Notes: generated by a model from the letters alone, not told the origin. A stretch of 64,000 nucleotides of DNA from Mesobacillus zeae (GCF_003570705.1 NZ_QWVT01000010.1:1-64000); one strand, 5' to 3'. Shown: positions 17,813-27,100, counted from the stretch's first letter. Made by a program: numbers and translations.

Positions 17813-19150
17813 TTAAAAGTTTGGTTCTACATTATCCAATTTTTCGACCTGCTCTTCCTCACCTGTTTCAGCGTTAACGAATATCCGGTAAGTATCCTTG
17901 CCCATTGTTCCAGTAAACTCATGGCAGAGAACTTCTTTATTGAGTTTGCTGAGAATGACGGCAAGTCCTTTATCCATAATCTTTACGTTTGGATTGACTT
18001 TGGACATCGCTTCCTCTACAGTTATTGAAGGCTTTAGATTATTCCTTTCATGATGAGACTTCAAATAATCTTCTCCGGAAAATCCAATTATACCTCCGTT
18101 ATCAAGCGCTACCTTCACTTTGAACGTATCAGGGTAAATCCTTACACCATTCTTGCTTCCTACAAACGTAAAGATGCCAACACTGTCAAATTGGAAGCTC
18201 TCAAATAGTTCAAAGTCCTCAAACTTATTCTCCTTCACAAAGGCAACAGCCCTGTTTCCCGCTTCATTCAGGCTCAGTTTTTGATTTCCTAATTCCCTTG
18301 AAACAATAAACCAGATTGGATAACCGCCCTTTTCCGTTATATCTATTGTCGACTCAGCCTTGTGCTCGGGAGACTTGACATCAATGCTGTAAAAACCGTA
18401 ATCCGATCCCTTACCGTTTTTTGTTACACGGATTTCAGCCTTGCTGCCATATGGTGAATACTTTTTTGCAATCTCCACAGCTCTCTCCTGGCTGATTTTT
18501 GGACCCTTCAAATCTCTGAAACGCTCATCCTTTTTTCTCATTCCTATCTCTGTCGGCCCAAAGTTATTTTCCGAAAAGCCTTCGACCGTTTTTTCAACAG
18601 TCTTAAAACCATCGATTATCGTATTATCAGCATTTTCCTTTCCCGATGCAAGAGCAAGCTCAACATCCATCCATCTAAGATTATTCTTAAGGACCAGGTG
18701 CTGAACCTGCCTCAAATCTTTTTGGATATCTGCCGATTGCTTATACAGCGACTGCAGATTTTGGTACTCCTTGTCGGAGAGCGGATTCTTGTCAAGATCC
18801 CTTACTGCAGTCCTGTACGTAAACTCACCAATATCCGCGAGGAACTCTTCCGTTTTGTTAAAAGGCAGCAGAGTAAGCGGAAGCTGCCCTACATCGTTAT
18901 GCGCTTCAGATGTGATTCTCCATACTTCGGCGAGCGCTGGAGACAAGGAAGTCTTCGAGTTCATTGCAAGCGATGTTCCTATTTTGTCATGCAATAGATC
19001 CATTTGATAAGTCAAATCATGAAAAGCGCGCTGGTATGTGTTCTCCGCATTCACTAGAATTGCGTTCTTTTCCTTGTGCTCCTGGTATCCCCAGTAGCCC
19101 GTCCCTACTACTGCAATAGACAATACAGCTATTATGATCCCTCTTAGCAA
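17813..19150 (-). CDS. ypeB: Germination protein YpeB
   Basis: Spore inner-membrane protein needed to place and protect the cortex-lytic enzyme SleB. The 445 residues have an uncleaved N-terminal membrane anchor (about residues 3-22), a long helical region, and C-terminal PepSY-type repeats from about residue 230 (motifs RAVEIAKKY, AGNRAVAFVKE, TVEEAMSKV). It ends EEQVEKLDNVEPNF. It is translated from the sleB transcript with a 12-bp gap, the conserved sleB-ypeB pair. Confidence 0.95.
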   Translation of the reverse strand: MLRGIIIAVLSIAVVGTGYWGYQEHKEKNAILVNAENTYQRAFHDLTYQMDLLHDKIGTSLAMNSKTSLSPALAEVWRITSEAHNDVGQLPLTLLPFNKTEEFLADIGEFTYRTAVRDLDKNPLSDKEYQNLQSLYKQSADIQKDLRQVQHLVLKNNLRWMDVELALASGKENADNTIIDGFKTVEKTVEGFSENNFGPTEIGMRKKDERFRDLKGPKISQERAVEIAKKYSPYGSKAEIRVTKNGKGSDYGFYSIDVKSPEHKAESTIDITEKGGYPIWFIVSRELGNQKLSLNEAGNRAVAFVKENKFEDFELFESFQFDSVGIFTFVGSKNGVRIYPDTFKVKVALDNGGIIGFSGEDYLKSHHERNNLKPSITVEEAMSKVNPNVKIMDKGLAVILSKLNKEVLCHEFTGTMGKDTYRIFVNAETGEEEQVEKLDNVEPNF

Positions 19151-19162
19151 AAGTCCTCACCT

Positions 19163-19930
19163 CTATTTACAAAAAATATGCTTCCCAATCCTTTTAATTT
19201 GCGGCCTGCTCCAAATCCATGCGCTCGTTGCTGTATCCGGGTTGAAATAATAAATGGCATTACCTGTTGGATCCCAGCCATTTAATGCATCAAGAACAGC
19301 TTTTTTGGAAGTTTCATTTGGCGTAAGCCATATCTGGCCATCGGCAACAGCTGTGAAAGCTCTAGGTTCAAAAATGACGCCAGATATTGTACTCGGAAAT
19401 GATGAGCTCTGCATCCTGTTGATAATAACGGCAGCTACAGCAACCTGACCAATGTATGGTTCACCTCTCGCTTCTCCATGAACGGCGTTTGACATCAGCT
19501 GTATATCATTTTTCGAGAAACCCTTCGGCACATTGGAGGCTGTTACCTTTGACTGAGGGGCTTTTTTGGCAGCAGTATTCCCTTTGTACATACGGCTTTT
19601 GACGCTTTTTGCGTCGTACTTTGAAGCCTTAGCCAATTTCTGCTTTGTTTTCGAGCCGGCAATCCCGTCAACCGGGAGCCCGAACTTCTGCTGAAAATTC
19701 CGGAGCGCCCAGTAGGTTCCCCAGCCAAACACACCATCTACTTTTCCTTTATAGTACCCAAGGTGCTCCAGCCTTGCCTGAAGCTCAATCACATCATCTC
19801 CTACTGCCCCCTTCTGGATCACCTGGTTTGAGAACGCTTCGCTCCTGTGTTCTCCTCCGGTTAAAGGCACCACCACTGTGAGCAGCGTGCAAACAGCGAG
19901 TATTTTAATAAACGAATGGATGCTTCTCAT
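19163..19930 (-). CDS. sleB: Spore cortex-lytic enzyme SleB
   Basis: Lytic transglycosylase that cuts muramic-lactam-containing cortex peptidoglycan during germination. 255 residues: a signal peptide (to about residue 32), a peptidoglycan-binding repeat at about 40-95 (DVIELQARLEHLGYYKG...), a basic linker, then the hydrolase domain from about 130. The catalytic Glu is in VHGEARGEPYIGQ. ATG 19930 has GGGGGT upstream. It is somewhat shorter than the B. subtilis protein (~305), the difference falling in the linker. First gene of the sleB-ypeB operon. Confidence 0.95.
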   Translation of the reverse strand: MRSIHSFIKILAVCTLLTVVVPLTGGEHRSEAFSNQVIQKGAVGDDVIELQARLEHLGYYKGKVDGVFGWGTYWALRNFQQKFGLPVDGIAGSKTKQKLAKASKYDAKSVKSRMYKGNTAAKKAPQSKVTASNVPKGFSKNDIQLMSNAVHGEARGEPYIGQVAVAAVIINRMQSSSFPSTISGVIFEPRAFTAVADGQIWLTPNETSKKAVLDALNGWDPTGNAIYYFNPDTATSAWIWSRPQIKRIGKHIFCK

Positions 19931-20002
19931 GATTACCCCCCAAAAAATCTAGACTTTGATTGTCTCTATTTTTTGCCAAGAGATAACTTTTATACAGGCA
20001 AA

Positions 20003-20036
20003 AATAAAACCCCTTCATTTCTCGGAAATGAAGGGG
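20003..20036 (-). terminator. Terminator overlapping the end of prsW
   Basis: Eleven-base arms CCCCTTCATTT/AAATGAAGGGG (20010-20020 with 20026-20036), then TTTTATTTTTG on the minus strand. The prsW stop codon and last codons lie inside the hairpin. Confidence 0.9.
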
Positions 20037-20710
20037 CTTTTAAATAATGTATTGTTTTCGAAGTGTTTTGTGCTTAAAACCCTTGCTTTTTTCACCTTTA
20101 CAAGGCCTAGCCACCATAGAAAAACCATAAAAGGAATCATTGGTGTCAGCCAATTTTCCAATGTGAATAATATATAATCATAGGAACCATGAAGGAAAAT
20201 AGGAATCATTAACGAGAGTAATATCCATTTTAATTGGGAATCTCCGGAAAATTTGCCTTTTCCAAGGTAATAGCCCATGATCACACCAAAAAGCGCATGA
20301 CTTGAAACCGGAAGAAGGGCACGCCCTAACGCGAATTCAAGCCCGTTGGAGAATAGGTAAAATATATTTTCTACCGATGCGAAGCCAAGTGAAACTGACG
20401 CACCGTAAACAATTCCATCATAAGGTTCGTCAAAGACGACATGCTTAAAAACCGTGTAATACACGATAAACCACTTGAAAAATTCCTCAAGAAGACCTAC
20501 ATTCAAAAAAGCTTGAGAGAACTCGGACTGGGAGCCAATTTCCGTACTGATAACGTACTGTACGAACATGATAGGAAAGACGAGAAGCGCACCGAAGATA
20601 AAAGTTTTAAACACCATCGATAGCGGTTCTGAATCGTACTGGTCCCTTAAATAAAAGTAACTTAGCAATGCCAATCCTGGAGCAATCCCAGCAGCAACTA
20701 TTCCCAGCAT
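20015..20710 (-). CDS. prsW: Intramembrane protease PrsW
   Basis: Polytopic membrane protease; in B. subtilis it makes the first cut in anti-sigma factor RsiW. 231 residues with about seven membrane segments. Conserved motifs are the EEFFKW pair of glutamates near residue 79, the segment [23 protein letters not shown], and HALFGV and HGSYDY histidines. ATG 20710 (AGAGGG upstream) gives the family start. The last seven codons form part of the terminator hairpin. Confidence 0.94.
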   Translation of the reverse strand: MLGIVAAGIAPGLALLSYFYLRDQYDSEPLSMVFKTFIFGALLVFPIMFVQYVISTEIGSQSEFSQAFLNVGLLEEFFKWFIVYYTVFKHVVFDEPYDGIVYGASVSLGFASVENIFYLFSNGLEFALGRALLPVSSHALFGVIMGYYLGKGKFSGDSQLKWILLSLMIPIFLHGSYDYILFTLENWLTPMIPFMVFLWWLGLVKVKKARVLSTKHFENNTLFKSPFISEK

Positions 20711-20814
20711 AGGCTGCCCTCTTTTCAATTTGTTTTATTAATCGTATCATGTAATCTATCTATAGAAAGAAAATGGAATTTTATTCACGAAGTGCAATTA
20801 CGGAGGGAACCAAT

Positions 20815-21786
20815 ATGAAAAAAAATATCCTTATCATCCATACAGGCGGTACCATTTCAATGAGCGAAGATACAAGTGGTGCAGTAGCGCCAAGTTCAAC
20901 GAATCCACTGACTGATAAAGCCGGGGTCCTTTCCGGACTTGCCAACCTCTTTATTGAAGAACCTTTCAATCTACCATCACCACACATCACTCCGAAAGAA
21001 ATGATGATATTAAAACAGCTTATTGACAACTATGAAAGGAAAGGCGGGATTGACGGAGCTGTCATCACCCATGGCACAGATACTTTGGAAGAAACCGCCT
21101 ACTTCCTCGATCTTACTGTTCAGGCCGATTTCCCTATCGTTGTAACGGGAGCAATGAGATCGAGCAATGAGATCGGTTCGGATGGACTTTACAATCTTAT
21201 GTCGGCAATCAGGGTGGCTTCAAGCGTTGAAGCCAGGGGAAAAGGTGTGCTCGTTGTGTTGAATGATGAAATCCATACAGCAGAAAATGTCACGAAAACA
21301 CATACGAGCAATGTATCTACTTTCCAAAGTCCCCAATACGGTCCGATTGGAATCGTGACAAAAAGAGGGATTTTCTTCCACCATATGCCCGCAAGGCAAG
21401 AGGGCTACGATATCGTGGATGTTTCGAAAAAGGCCGTATTGATTAAAGCGCATGCCGGGATGGATTCGTCCCTGCTAATGGCTGTGAAGGGCCTGAAGGT
21501 CAACGGAATTGTTATCGAGGCACTTGGGCAAGGTAATCTTCCTCCTGCAGCAATACCCGGCCTGAAGGCTCTTCTTTGCGAAAATATTCCTGTTGTGATT
21601 GTTTCCCGCTGTTTCAACGGGATTGTCCAGGATACGTATGGATACGAAGGCGGAGGAAAACAACTCAAAGAAATGGGCGTGATTTTTTCAAACGGGCTGA
21701 ATGGCCAGAAAGCAAGGATTAAACTTTTAATCGCCCTATCCCAAACGAGTGATATGAGTGAAATAGACCGGATGTTCAGGCTTTAG
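20815..21786 (+). CDS. Asparaginase (L-asparaginase family)
   Basis: Hydrolyses L-asparagine to aspartate and ammonia. 323 residues without a signal peptide, so cytosolic. Catalytic motifs: IHTGGTISM near residue 9 (first Thr) and THGTDTLEETAY near residue 90 (second Thr, Asp). ATG 20815 has CGGAGGG upstream. It is a plus-strand gene between prsW and ypdA, where B. subtilis has none, so it is an insertion or a locally retained gene. It is like AnsA, but which paralogue cannot be settled here. Confidence 0.93.
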   Translation: MKKNILIIHTGGTISMSEDTSGAVAPSSTNPLTDKAGVLSGLANLFIEEPFNLPSPHITPKEMMILKQLIDNYERKGGIDGAVITHGTDTLEETAYFLDLTVQADFPIVVTGAMRSSNEIGSDGLYNLMSAIRVASSVEARGKGVLVVLNDEIHTAENVTKTHTSNVSTFQSPQYGPIGIVTKRGIFFHHMPARQEGYDIVDVSKKAVLIKAHAGMDSSLLMAVKGLKVNGIVIEALGQGNLPPAAIPGLKALLCENIPVVIVSRCFNGIVQDTYGYEGGGKQLKEMGVIFSNGLNGQKARIKLLIALSQTSDMSEIDRMFRL

Positions 21787-21804
21787 ACTATCTTCAAAAA
21801 TATT

Positions 21805-21849
21805 AAAGATTACCTCACCCAGCATACAAGCCTGGATGCGGTAATCTTT
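21805..21849. terminator. Bidirectional terminator between asparaginase and ypdA
   Basis: Ten-base arms AAAGATTACC/GGTAATCTTT surround an inner CCCAGC/GCCTGG stem. The two genes converge here. Confidence 0.75.
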
Positions 21850-21882
21850 CTATAACCTTGAATTTTTCTATGGATGGTTTGT

Positions 21883-22878
21883 TTACAAATTTGCCCAATA
21901 CCCCTCGTGCGAATTCTCTCTTCCAGCAATCGTTGAAGCAATTTGTCCTCCATGAAATCGGCCGTTTTCAATAAAAATTTCATTGGCATTATTTCCGGCT
22001 GCAATGACACCTGCAATGAAGATTCCCTCCACATTCGTTTCCATTGTCTCGGGGTTATGCACCGGCCTGCCTGTTTCAGGGTCCAGGGCAATACCCATTT
22101 TCTCAAGAAACCTGTGGTCTGGATGATATCCTGTCATTGCGAAAACAACATCATTTTTGACGGAATGCCTTTTTCCATTTTGTTCGAAAGAGATAGTCTT
22201 ATCACTGATTTCAGTGACCGCTGCTTCAAACTCCATTCTGATTGAACCATTTTTGACTAGCGATTCAAACTCAGGCAGTATCCACGGTTTTATGCTGCCT
22301 GAATACTCGCTTCCCCGATACAGAACCGTTACCCGCGCTCCGGCTTTCACAAGCTCTATTGCCGCATCCACACTTGAATTCTTGCCTCCGATTACAGCTG
22401 CGTCCATATCAAAGAAGGGATGAGCTTCCTTGAAATAATGAAAAACTTTCGGAAGATTTTCGCCGGGAATTTCCATATAGTTTGGATTGTCGTAGTATCC
22501 TGTTGCAATGATTACGTATGGTGTCCGGTAATCCTGTTTTTCTGAAACAACTTTAAAAGCTCCGTCCTCTTTTTTAATAGATGTCACTTTTTCATAAGCA
22601 TGAATACGGATTCCTTCTCTTTTTACAACCTCGCGATAGTAAACAAGGGCCTGGTTTCTCCTTGGCTTATGATCCTCTGTAATGAATGGAATTTCCCCGA
22701 TCGACAGTTTTTCGCTGCTTGAGAAAAATGTCTGGTGGGTTGGATAATGGTAAATCGCGTTGACAATATTCCCTTTTTCGATGACAAGCGGATTCTTATT
22801 GATTTTCTTTAATGCGATTGCCGCTGCAAGTCCGCAGGGTCCAGCGCCGACAATAATGACATCTTCATTTAACTCCAT
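21883..22878 (-). CDS. bdr: Bacillithiol disulfide reductase (YpdA/Bdr)
   Basis: FAD/NADPH enzyme that reduces oxidised bacillithiol (BSSB), part of the low-molecular-weight thiol system of Firmicutes. The 331 residues open with the FAD site VIIVGAGPCGLAAAIAL near residue 7. A second Rossmann motif, VIGGKNSSVDAAIELVKAGA, lies near residue 162, and the GIFIAGVIAAGNN segment near the end binds FAD. Family-typical YHYPTHQTFFSSSEKL follows the first motif. ATG 22878 has GGGAGTG 6 bases upstream. Confidence 0.93.
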   Translation of the reverse strand: MELNEDVIIVGAGPCGLAAAIALKKINKNPLVIEKGNIVNAIYHYPTHQTFFSSSEKLSIGEIPFITEDHKPRRNQALVYYREVVKREGIRIHAYEKVTSIKKEDGAFKVVSEKQDYRTPYVIIATGYYDNPNYMEIPGENLPKVFHYFKEAHPFFDMDAAVIGGKNSSVDAAIELVKAGARVTVLYRGSEYSGSIKPWILPEFESLVKNGSIRMEFEAAVTEISDKTISFEQNGKRHSVKNDVVFAMTGYHPDHRFLEKMGIALDPETGRPVHNPETMETNVEGIFIAGVIAAGNNANEIFIENGRFHGGQIASTIAGRENSHEGYWANL

Positions 22879-22913
22879 TTGCTTCACTCCCCGGTGAAAA
22901 TACATTGTTAATT

Positions 22914-22949
22914 AAAAAATCTCCTATCAATAGTATGATAGGAGATTTT
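22914..22949 (-). terminator. Terminator of gudB
   Basis: Perfect 14-base arms AAAATCTCCTATCA/TGATAGGAGATTTT with a 6-base loop, then TTTTTTAATTAAC on the minus strand. Confidence 0.92.
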
Positions 22950-23014
22950 CTCTGCCGGTTCAACATAAGAGCATTTGAAGCGGAAGAATCACACGATCGA
23001 AATAGGCCCTGGTA

Positions 23015-24292
23015 TTAAATCCAGCCTCTGAACCTGCTGGCCTCAGCCATTTTACGAACGCCGACCATATAAGCCGCAAGGCGCATGTCCACCCTTCTTG
23101 TCTGGGCAGTTTCGTAAATATTTTCGAACGACTTAACCATTACTTTTTCAAGTTTTTCTTCTACTTCTTCTTCAGTCCAGTAATAACCCTGATTGTTCTG
23201 AACCCACTCAAAGTAGGAAACAGTTACTCCACCAGCTGAAGCAAGCACGTCAGGAACCAACAGGATTCCCCGGTCTGTCAGGATCCTCGTTGCTTCAAGC
23301 GTTGTCGGGCCATTTGCCGCTTCGACGACAATGCCCGCACGGATATTGTGTGCATTCTCTTCGGTAATTTGGTTTTCAATTGCTGCCGGTACTAGGATAT
23401 CGCAGTCTAATTCCAAAAGTTCTTTGTTGGTCAATGTATTATTGAAAAGCTTGGTTACAGTACCGAAGCTGTCGCGGCGGTCAAGGAGATAATCTATATC
23501 CAGACCATTAGGATCATGAAGGGCGCCATAAGCATCTGAAATACCGACTACTTTTGCCCCGGCATCATGCATGAACTTCGAGAGATAGCTTCCTGCGTTG
23601 CCAAACCCCTGGACCACTACTCTTGCACCTTCAATTTCAATTCCTTTTTTCTTCGCTGCTTCTCGTATACAAAGGGTTACACCTTTAGCTGTAGCAGATT
23701 CCCTGCCGTGAGAACCGCCGAGCACTAGCGGCTTACCTGTTATAAAACCTGGCGAATTGAATTCGTCAATCCGGCTGTACTCATCCATCATCCATGCCAT
23801 AATTTGCGAGTTTGTAAAGACATCCGGTGCAGGTATATCCTTCGTCGGGCCGACGATTTGGCTGATTGCACGGACATAGCCCCGGCTAAGACGCTCTAAT
23901 TCTCTGAAACTCATATCACGCGGATCACAGATAATGCCACCTTTACCCCCACCATATGGAAGGTCAACAATCCCACATTTTAAACTCATCCATATTGAGA
24001 GCGCTTTAACTTCCCTTTCAGTGACATTTGGGTGGAACCTGATTCCTCCCTTTGTCGGACCAACTGCATCATTATGCTGCGCCCGGTAGCCAGTAAAGAC
24101 TTTAACAGAACCGTCATCCATTTTAACAGGTATTTTGACTGTCATCATTCTGAGAGGCTCTTTCAAAAGCTCGTATACCTCTTCAGGGTACCCAAGTCTC
24201 TCCAGCGCCTTATGAATCACTGTTTGGGTGGATCGTAAGACGTCATGTTGGTCTTCATTGTGCTGATTTTCATTACCGTTTGCGGCTACCAT
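23015..24292 (-). CDS. gudB: NAD-specific glutamate dehydrogenase
   Basis: Oxidatively deaminates glutamate to 2-oxoglutarate and ammonia in the catabolic direction. 425 residues with the substrate site [10 protein letters not shown] and catalytic Lys in PYGGGKGGI, then the NAD-binding Rossmann motif [13 protein letters not shown]. The segment [12 protein letters not shown] carries a single VKA, so it lacks the inactivating 9-bp duplication known from B. subtilis 168 gudB. ATG 24292 has TTAGGAGG upstream. It has a sigma-A promoter candidate and a cre-like site upstream. Confidence 0.96.
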   Translation of the reverse strand: MVAANGNENQHNEDQHDVLRSTQTVIHKALERLGYPEEVYELLKEPLRMMTVKIPVKMDDGSVKVFTGYRAQHNDAVGPTKGGIRFHPNVTEREVKALSIWMSLKCGIVDLPYGGGKGGIICDPRDMSFRELERLSRGYVRAISQIVGPTKDIPAPDVFTNSQIMAWMMDEYSRIDEFNSPGFITGKPLVLGGSHGRESATAKGVTLCIREAAKKKGIEIEGARVVVQGFGNAGSYLSKFMHDAGAKVVGISDAYGALHDPNGLDIDYLLDRRDSFGTVTKLFNNTLTNKELLELDCDILVPAAIENQITEENAHNIRAGIVVEAANGPTTLEATRILTDRGILLVPDVLASAGGVTVSYFEWVQNNQGYYWTEEEVEEKLEKVMVKSFENIYETAQTRRVDMRLAAYMVGVRKMAEASRFRGWI

Positions 24293-24343
24293 TATTAATA
24301 AACCTCCTAAATCACTTGCGGTTGTTGTCTGCTTTCATGACAT

Positions 24344-24371
24344 AGTATACACCTTTGGTTTTTTTATGCAA
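24344..24371 (-). promoter_or_regulatory. Candidate sigma-A promoter of gudB
   Basis: TTGCAT (24366-24371) and TATACT (24344-24349) on the minus strand, 16 bp apart, ~50 bp before the gudB start. Confidence 0.65.
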
Positions 24372-24408
24372 GGATAAATAATACTTTTCCGCATTTTTCG
24401 ATTACTTT

Positions 24409-24424
24409 GTGAAAACGCTCTCAA
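24409..24424 (-). promoter_or_regulatory. cre-like site (CcpA) upstream of gudB
   Basis: TTGAGAGCGTTTTCAC on the minus strand matches the cre consensus WTGNNARCGNWWWCAW at 15 of 16 positions. It lies ~40 bp upstream of the gudB -35 element, suggesting carbon catabolite control. Confidence 0.55.
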
Positions 24425-24534
24425 ACTTGACCCTATCTTTGTTTGCAAACACCTTTATATCTGGCTTGAAGGAACTTTCTGGCAATATCGTCTTGATCCT
24501 TATAACCGTTTATACATTTTTTTAGAATAATAAT

Positions 24535-24562
24535 AAAAAAAAGCGGATGGCTCCGCTTTTTT
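24535..24562 (-). terminator. Terminator of ypbH
   Basis: Arms AAAAAGCGGA/TCCGCTTTTT with a 4-base loop and T run, beginning at the ypbH stop codon. Confidence 0.88.
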
Positions 24563-25139
24563 ATTGAAAATATTGTACAAGTGTTTCCACTGCACTTCCC
24601 TCAATGATCACTTTCCCGTATTCGGCAAGGCGATGGATACTGAAAATGGATGGATCTCCATATTCCGCCATCAAAGCAACAATTTTTCCCTGTTCTGGCA
24701 GTTCGCTGTCCATCTCAACATAATACGTATTTTCAAAGCTGTATAAAGTTCCGCCAGTTACGCCAGCTTGGAAAAGCCTTGAAGCCAAACTGAGCACATC
24801 CTCGAAATGGGCAAATTCGAAAAGAATGACTTCACAGCCTTCCATTTTCACTTGCATTTCAATTATACCTTCATCAAGTTCATCTTCCTCGGTATTTTGC
24901 TCCCCCATTGTGACAATCATAACCATTCCCTGAGCCTGGAGAGAAAAAATTTCAACAGCAACCGAACCAACAAAGTCCAACCCGAATTCATCACTTGCTT
25001 CTTCAAGCATATCCTGGAAGAGTTGCTGCCACTTTAATGAATCCTTCCATATATCTTCTTTTGTCAGCCCTCTGTCCGAGAGATCGTCAGAGGTAAGGAA
25101 AATTTTTATTTTGTTAAATGTCAATCGTTCTAAGCGCAT
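24561..25139 (-). CDS. ypbH: MecA paralogue, ClpC adaptor YpbH
   Basis: Adaptor protein of the MecA family that delivers substrates to the ClpCP protease; in B. subtilis it affects competence and sporulation. 192 residues start MRLERLTFNKIKIFLTSDDLSDRGLT, the family N-terminal domain. The C-terminal half holds the second domain (VILFEFAHFEDVLSLASRL, GGTLYSFENTYYVEM, LAEYG). The linker is acidic. Immediately upstream of gudB, as in B. subtilis. Confidence 0.93.
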   Translation of the reverse strand: MRLERLTFNKIKIFLTSDDLSDRGLTKEDIWKDSLKWQQLFQDMLEEASDEFGLDFVGSVAVEIFSLQAQGMVMIVTMGEQNTEEDELDEGIIEMQVKMEGCEVILFEFAHFEDVLSLASRLFQAGVTGGTLYSFENTYYVEMDSELPEQGKIVALMAEYGDPSIFSIHRLAEYGKVIIEGSAVETLVQYFQ

Positions 25140-25217
25140 TTAATATGCCCCCTGCCATCACCAAAGCTCTTGTTTTTTAGTTTATGAAATAATTGCTGGA
25201 TGGTGAGCTTTAATCCC

Positions 25218-26120
25218 TTAGTCCATTTGTTTCTTTAGCCAGTCTTCCCATTCGCTTTTCCCCGAACCGACAATATGGCCGCTTATAGCCTTTTTCTTTT
25301 CGGCGGGCAGCGAGTCAGCAGCTGCTCCCCCCAGGCCTATGGAGAGAGAGGCGTACTTGAGCGTAAGGCCGGCAATTGTATCAATGGCGGCAGACAGGTT
25401 GCTTTCCATCGTACAGGAAAGGAAAAGAAACTTTGGTTTTACCGTATCGATTACAACCTCTATATCCTGGTCCGCAAGGCTTTCTCCAAGGTATATAACC
25501 TCGAAACCTTTACGTCTTAAAAACAGCGTGAAAATCAACAGGCCGAGCTGGTGTCTTTCCCCCGGGCCGCAAACAGCCACAGCTTTAGGGAGAAGCGAAT
25601 GATGTAAAAAAGAATATGAGAGGTTTTCAATTCTTGTCCTAAGGAAAGATGAAGCAAAGTGCTCGTGTGCAGTTGTGATCTCCCCTTTTTCCCATTGGGC
25701 TCCAACCCTGACGAGAAGCGGGCCTAGAATTCCCATCACTGTTTTATCTATCGTAAAAAGGCTGAATGCCTGATTGAGAAGTTCATTGGCCTCCATTTCA
25801 TTAAAAGACATAAGCGCACGAAAAATCCTGTCTCCAAGTTCTTCCGCTTTGTCTTTAACCGCAGCATTTTCATCTCCGGTTTCATCATCTGGATTCTCGA
25901 GCAGAGCCGCTGCCTGGCTGATGGTAAATCCCTGATTGACCTTCGAAATCAGCCACCTCAGTACTTTGATATGTTCATCTGTATACAGCCGGTGCCCTGC
26001 TTCACTTCTTGGCGGGGCTATGATTTTATAGCGACGTTCCCATGCCCTGAGCGTGCCGGGCTGTATGCCAAGCATTTTGGAAACCGCTTTGATATTATAG
26101 ATTCCCTCGCCTTGTCCCAT
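25218..26120 (-). CDS. MerR-type regulator with cobalamin-binding domain (CarH/LitR-like)
   Basis: 300 residues: an N-terminal MerR winged helix-turn-helix (about 5-75; YNIKAVSKMLGIQPGTLRAWERRY), a four-helix bundle (about 95-175), and a Rossmann-like B12 domain (about 180-300). Three hallmarks of adenosylcobalamin light sensors are visible: W143-x9-EH (E153, H154) in the bundle and ERHQLG with the lower axial His near residue 190. CarH/LitR proteins repress in the dark and fall apart when light breaks the Co-C bond. ATG 26120 has CGGAGG 7 bases upstream. No carotenoid gene lies nearby, so targets are unknown. Confidence 0.85.
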   Translation of the reverse strand: MGQGEGIYNIKAVSKMLGIQPGTLRAWERRYKIIAPPRSEAGHRLYTDEHIKVLRWLISKVNQGFTISQAAALLENPDDETGDENAAVKDKAEELGDRIFRALMSFNEMEANELLNQAFSLFTIDKTVMGILGPLLVRVGAQWEKGEITTAHEHFASSFLRTRIENLSYSFLHHSLLPKAVAVCGPGERHQLGLLIFTLFLRRKGFEVIYLGESLADQDIEVVIDTVKPKFLFLSCTMESNLSAAIDTIAGLTLKYASLSIGLGGAAADSLPAEKKKAISGHIVGSGKSEWEDWLKKQMD

Positions 26121-26198
26121 CTTCAAACCTCCGTGTCCAAGTACTCTATTGATTATAAACAACGGAGTAGGTCGTGTAAATTTTGAATCTGCTTGGCA

Positions 26199-26975
26199 TT
26201 ACCCGTGCTTCAATGTGATTAAATGTGTTTCAGCCTTTGCTCCGAGCCGCAAAGGAATAAGCGTCGTTCCATATCCGTTGCTAACAAAACAGCTTACAGG
26301 GCCTGCTTCCTTCAGCCCGCCTTTTTCGTACGGCCCATAATTGAAGATCCTGATTTGGCCTCCATGTGTATGACCGGACAAAATCAGCCTGATGCCGCTC
26401 CCCTCTTCGATTGAAGAACTGATCCCGGGGTTGTGGCAGGCAAGAATCCTGAAAGGGACATTCCCTGCATCTTCGAGCGCATATTCAAGCTGGCACCTTC
26501 CAGCAGTAAGGTCGTCAACCCCAAGAAGGGCAAATGCATCCCCTGCGGCTGATTCAAACTTTACTGCAGTGTTATCAAGAATCTTAACACCGAGGCTTAG
26601 CAGCAAAGCATCCATCTCATGGGGATCAAGTTCATAATCATTATTTCCCCAAACGAAATATACAGGTGCAATTTCCTTTAGCTTTTTGATGTTTTCCTCC
26701 ACACGGCTAAAATGCACCCCTTTTTCAGCCAAGTCCCCCCCAATCAGGACAATGTCAGCCAAGCCTTTTGCATGTTCAATGATCGAAGCTGATACTTTCC
26801 TCCGATGTATGTCTGTAATAAAGAATATCGTAACATCCCCAAAACTAGATGGGAAATCCGGAAATACAAACGTCTCAGTCATCACTCTGTCGGCAAATGC
26901 TTCGCGAAGCATGTAAAAGGCTAGCGCAACTGCTGCAATAAGCATCACCATCGTCACCATCATAAAAATCCCCAT
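26199..26975 (-). CDS. ypbG: Membrane-anchored metallophosphoesterase (YpbG-like)
   Basis: Calcineurin-type phosphoesterase of 258 residues. An N-terminal membrane helix (about 4-22) anchors it, and the catalytic domain probably faces out (inference). All metal-binding motifs are present: FITDIH, IGGDL, WGNNDYE, ACHNPGI and SGHTHGGQIR. Substrate unknown. ATG 26975 has AGGAGG close upstream. Position matches B. subtilis ypbG, but here the MerR-B12 gene separates it from ypbH. Confidence 0.9.
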   Translation of the reverse strand: MGIFMMVTMVMLIAAVALAFYMLREAFADRVMTETFVFPDFPSSFGDVTIFFITDIHRRKVSASIIEHAKGLADIVLIGGDLAEKGVHFSRVEENIKKLKEIAPVYFVWGNNDYELDPHEMDALLLSLGVKILDNTAVKFESAAGDAFALLGVDDLTAGRCQLEYALEDAGNVPFRILACHNPGISSSIEEGSGIRLILSGHTHGGQIRIFNYGPYEKGGLKEAGPVSCFVSNGYGTTLIPLRLGAKAETHLITLKHG

Positions 26976-27061
26976 TTTCCTCCTGCCAATAAATAAAATT
27001 TATAGAAATCATACCACGCAACAACAAGAAACAAAAATATAACCACGGCATCTTTCCATGA

Positions 27062-27100
27062 GAAAAACAAAAGCCCCCATACATGCGAGCATTGGGGGCT
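27062..27100 (-). terminator. Terminator of the CBS-domain gene
   Basis: Arms AGCCCCCA/TGGGGGCT (27072-27079 with 27093-27100), then TTTTGTTTTTC on the minus strand. Confidence 0.88.

Noticed and set aside
23015-24292. Inactivated gudB like that of B. subtilis 168
   Set aside because: The VKA segment appears once, so the 9-bp duplication is absent and the frame is intact.
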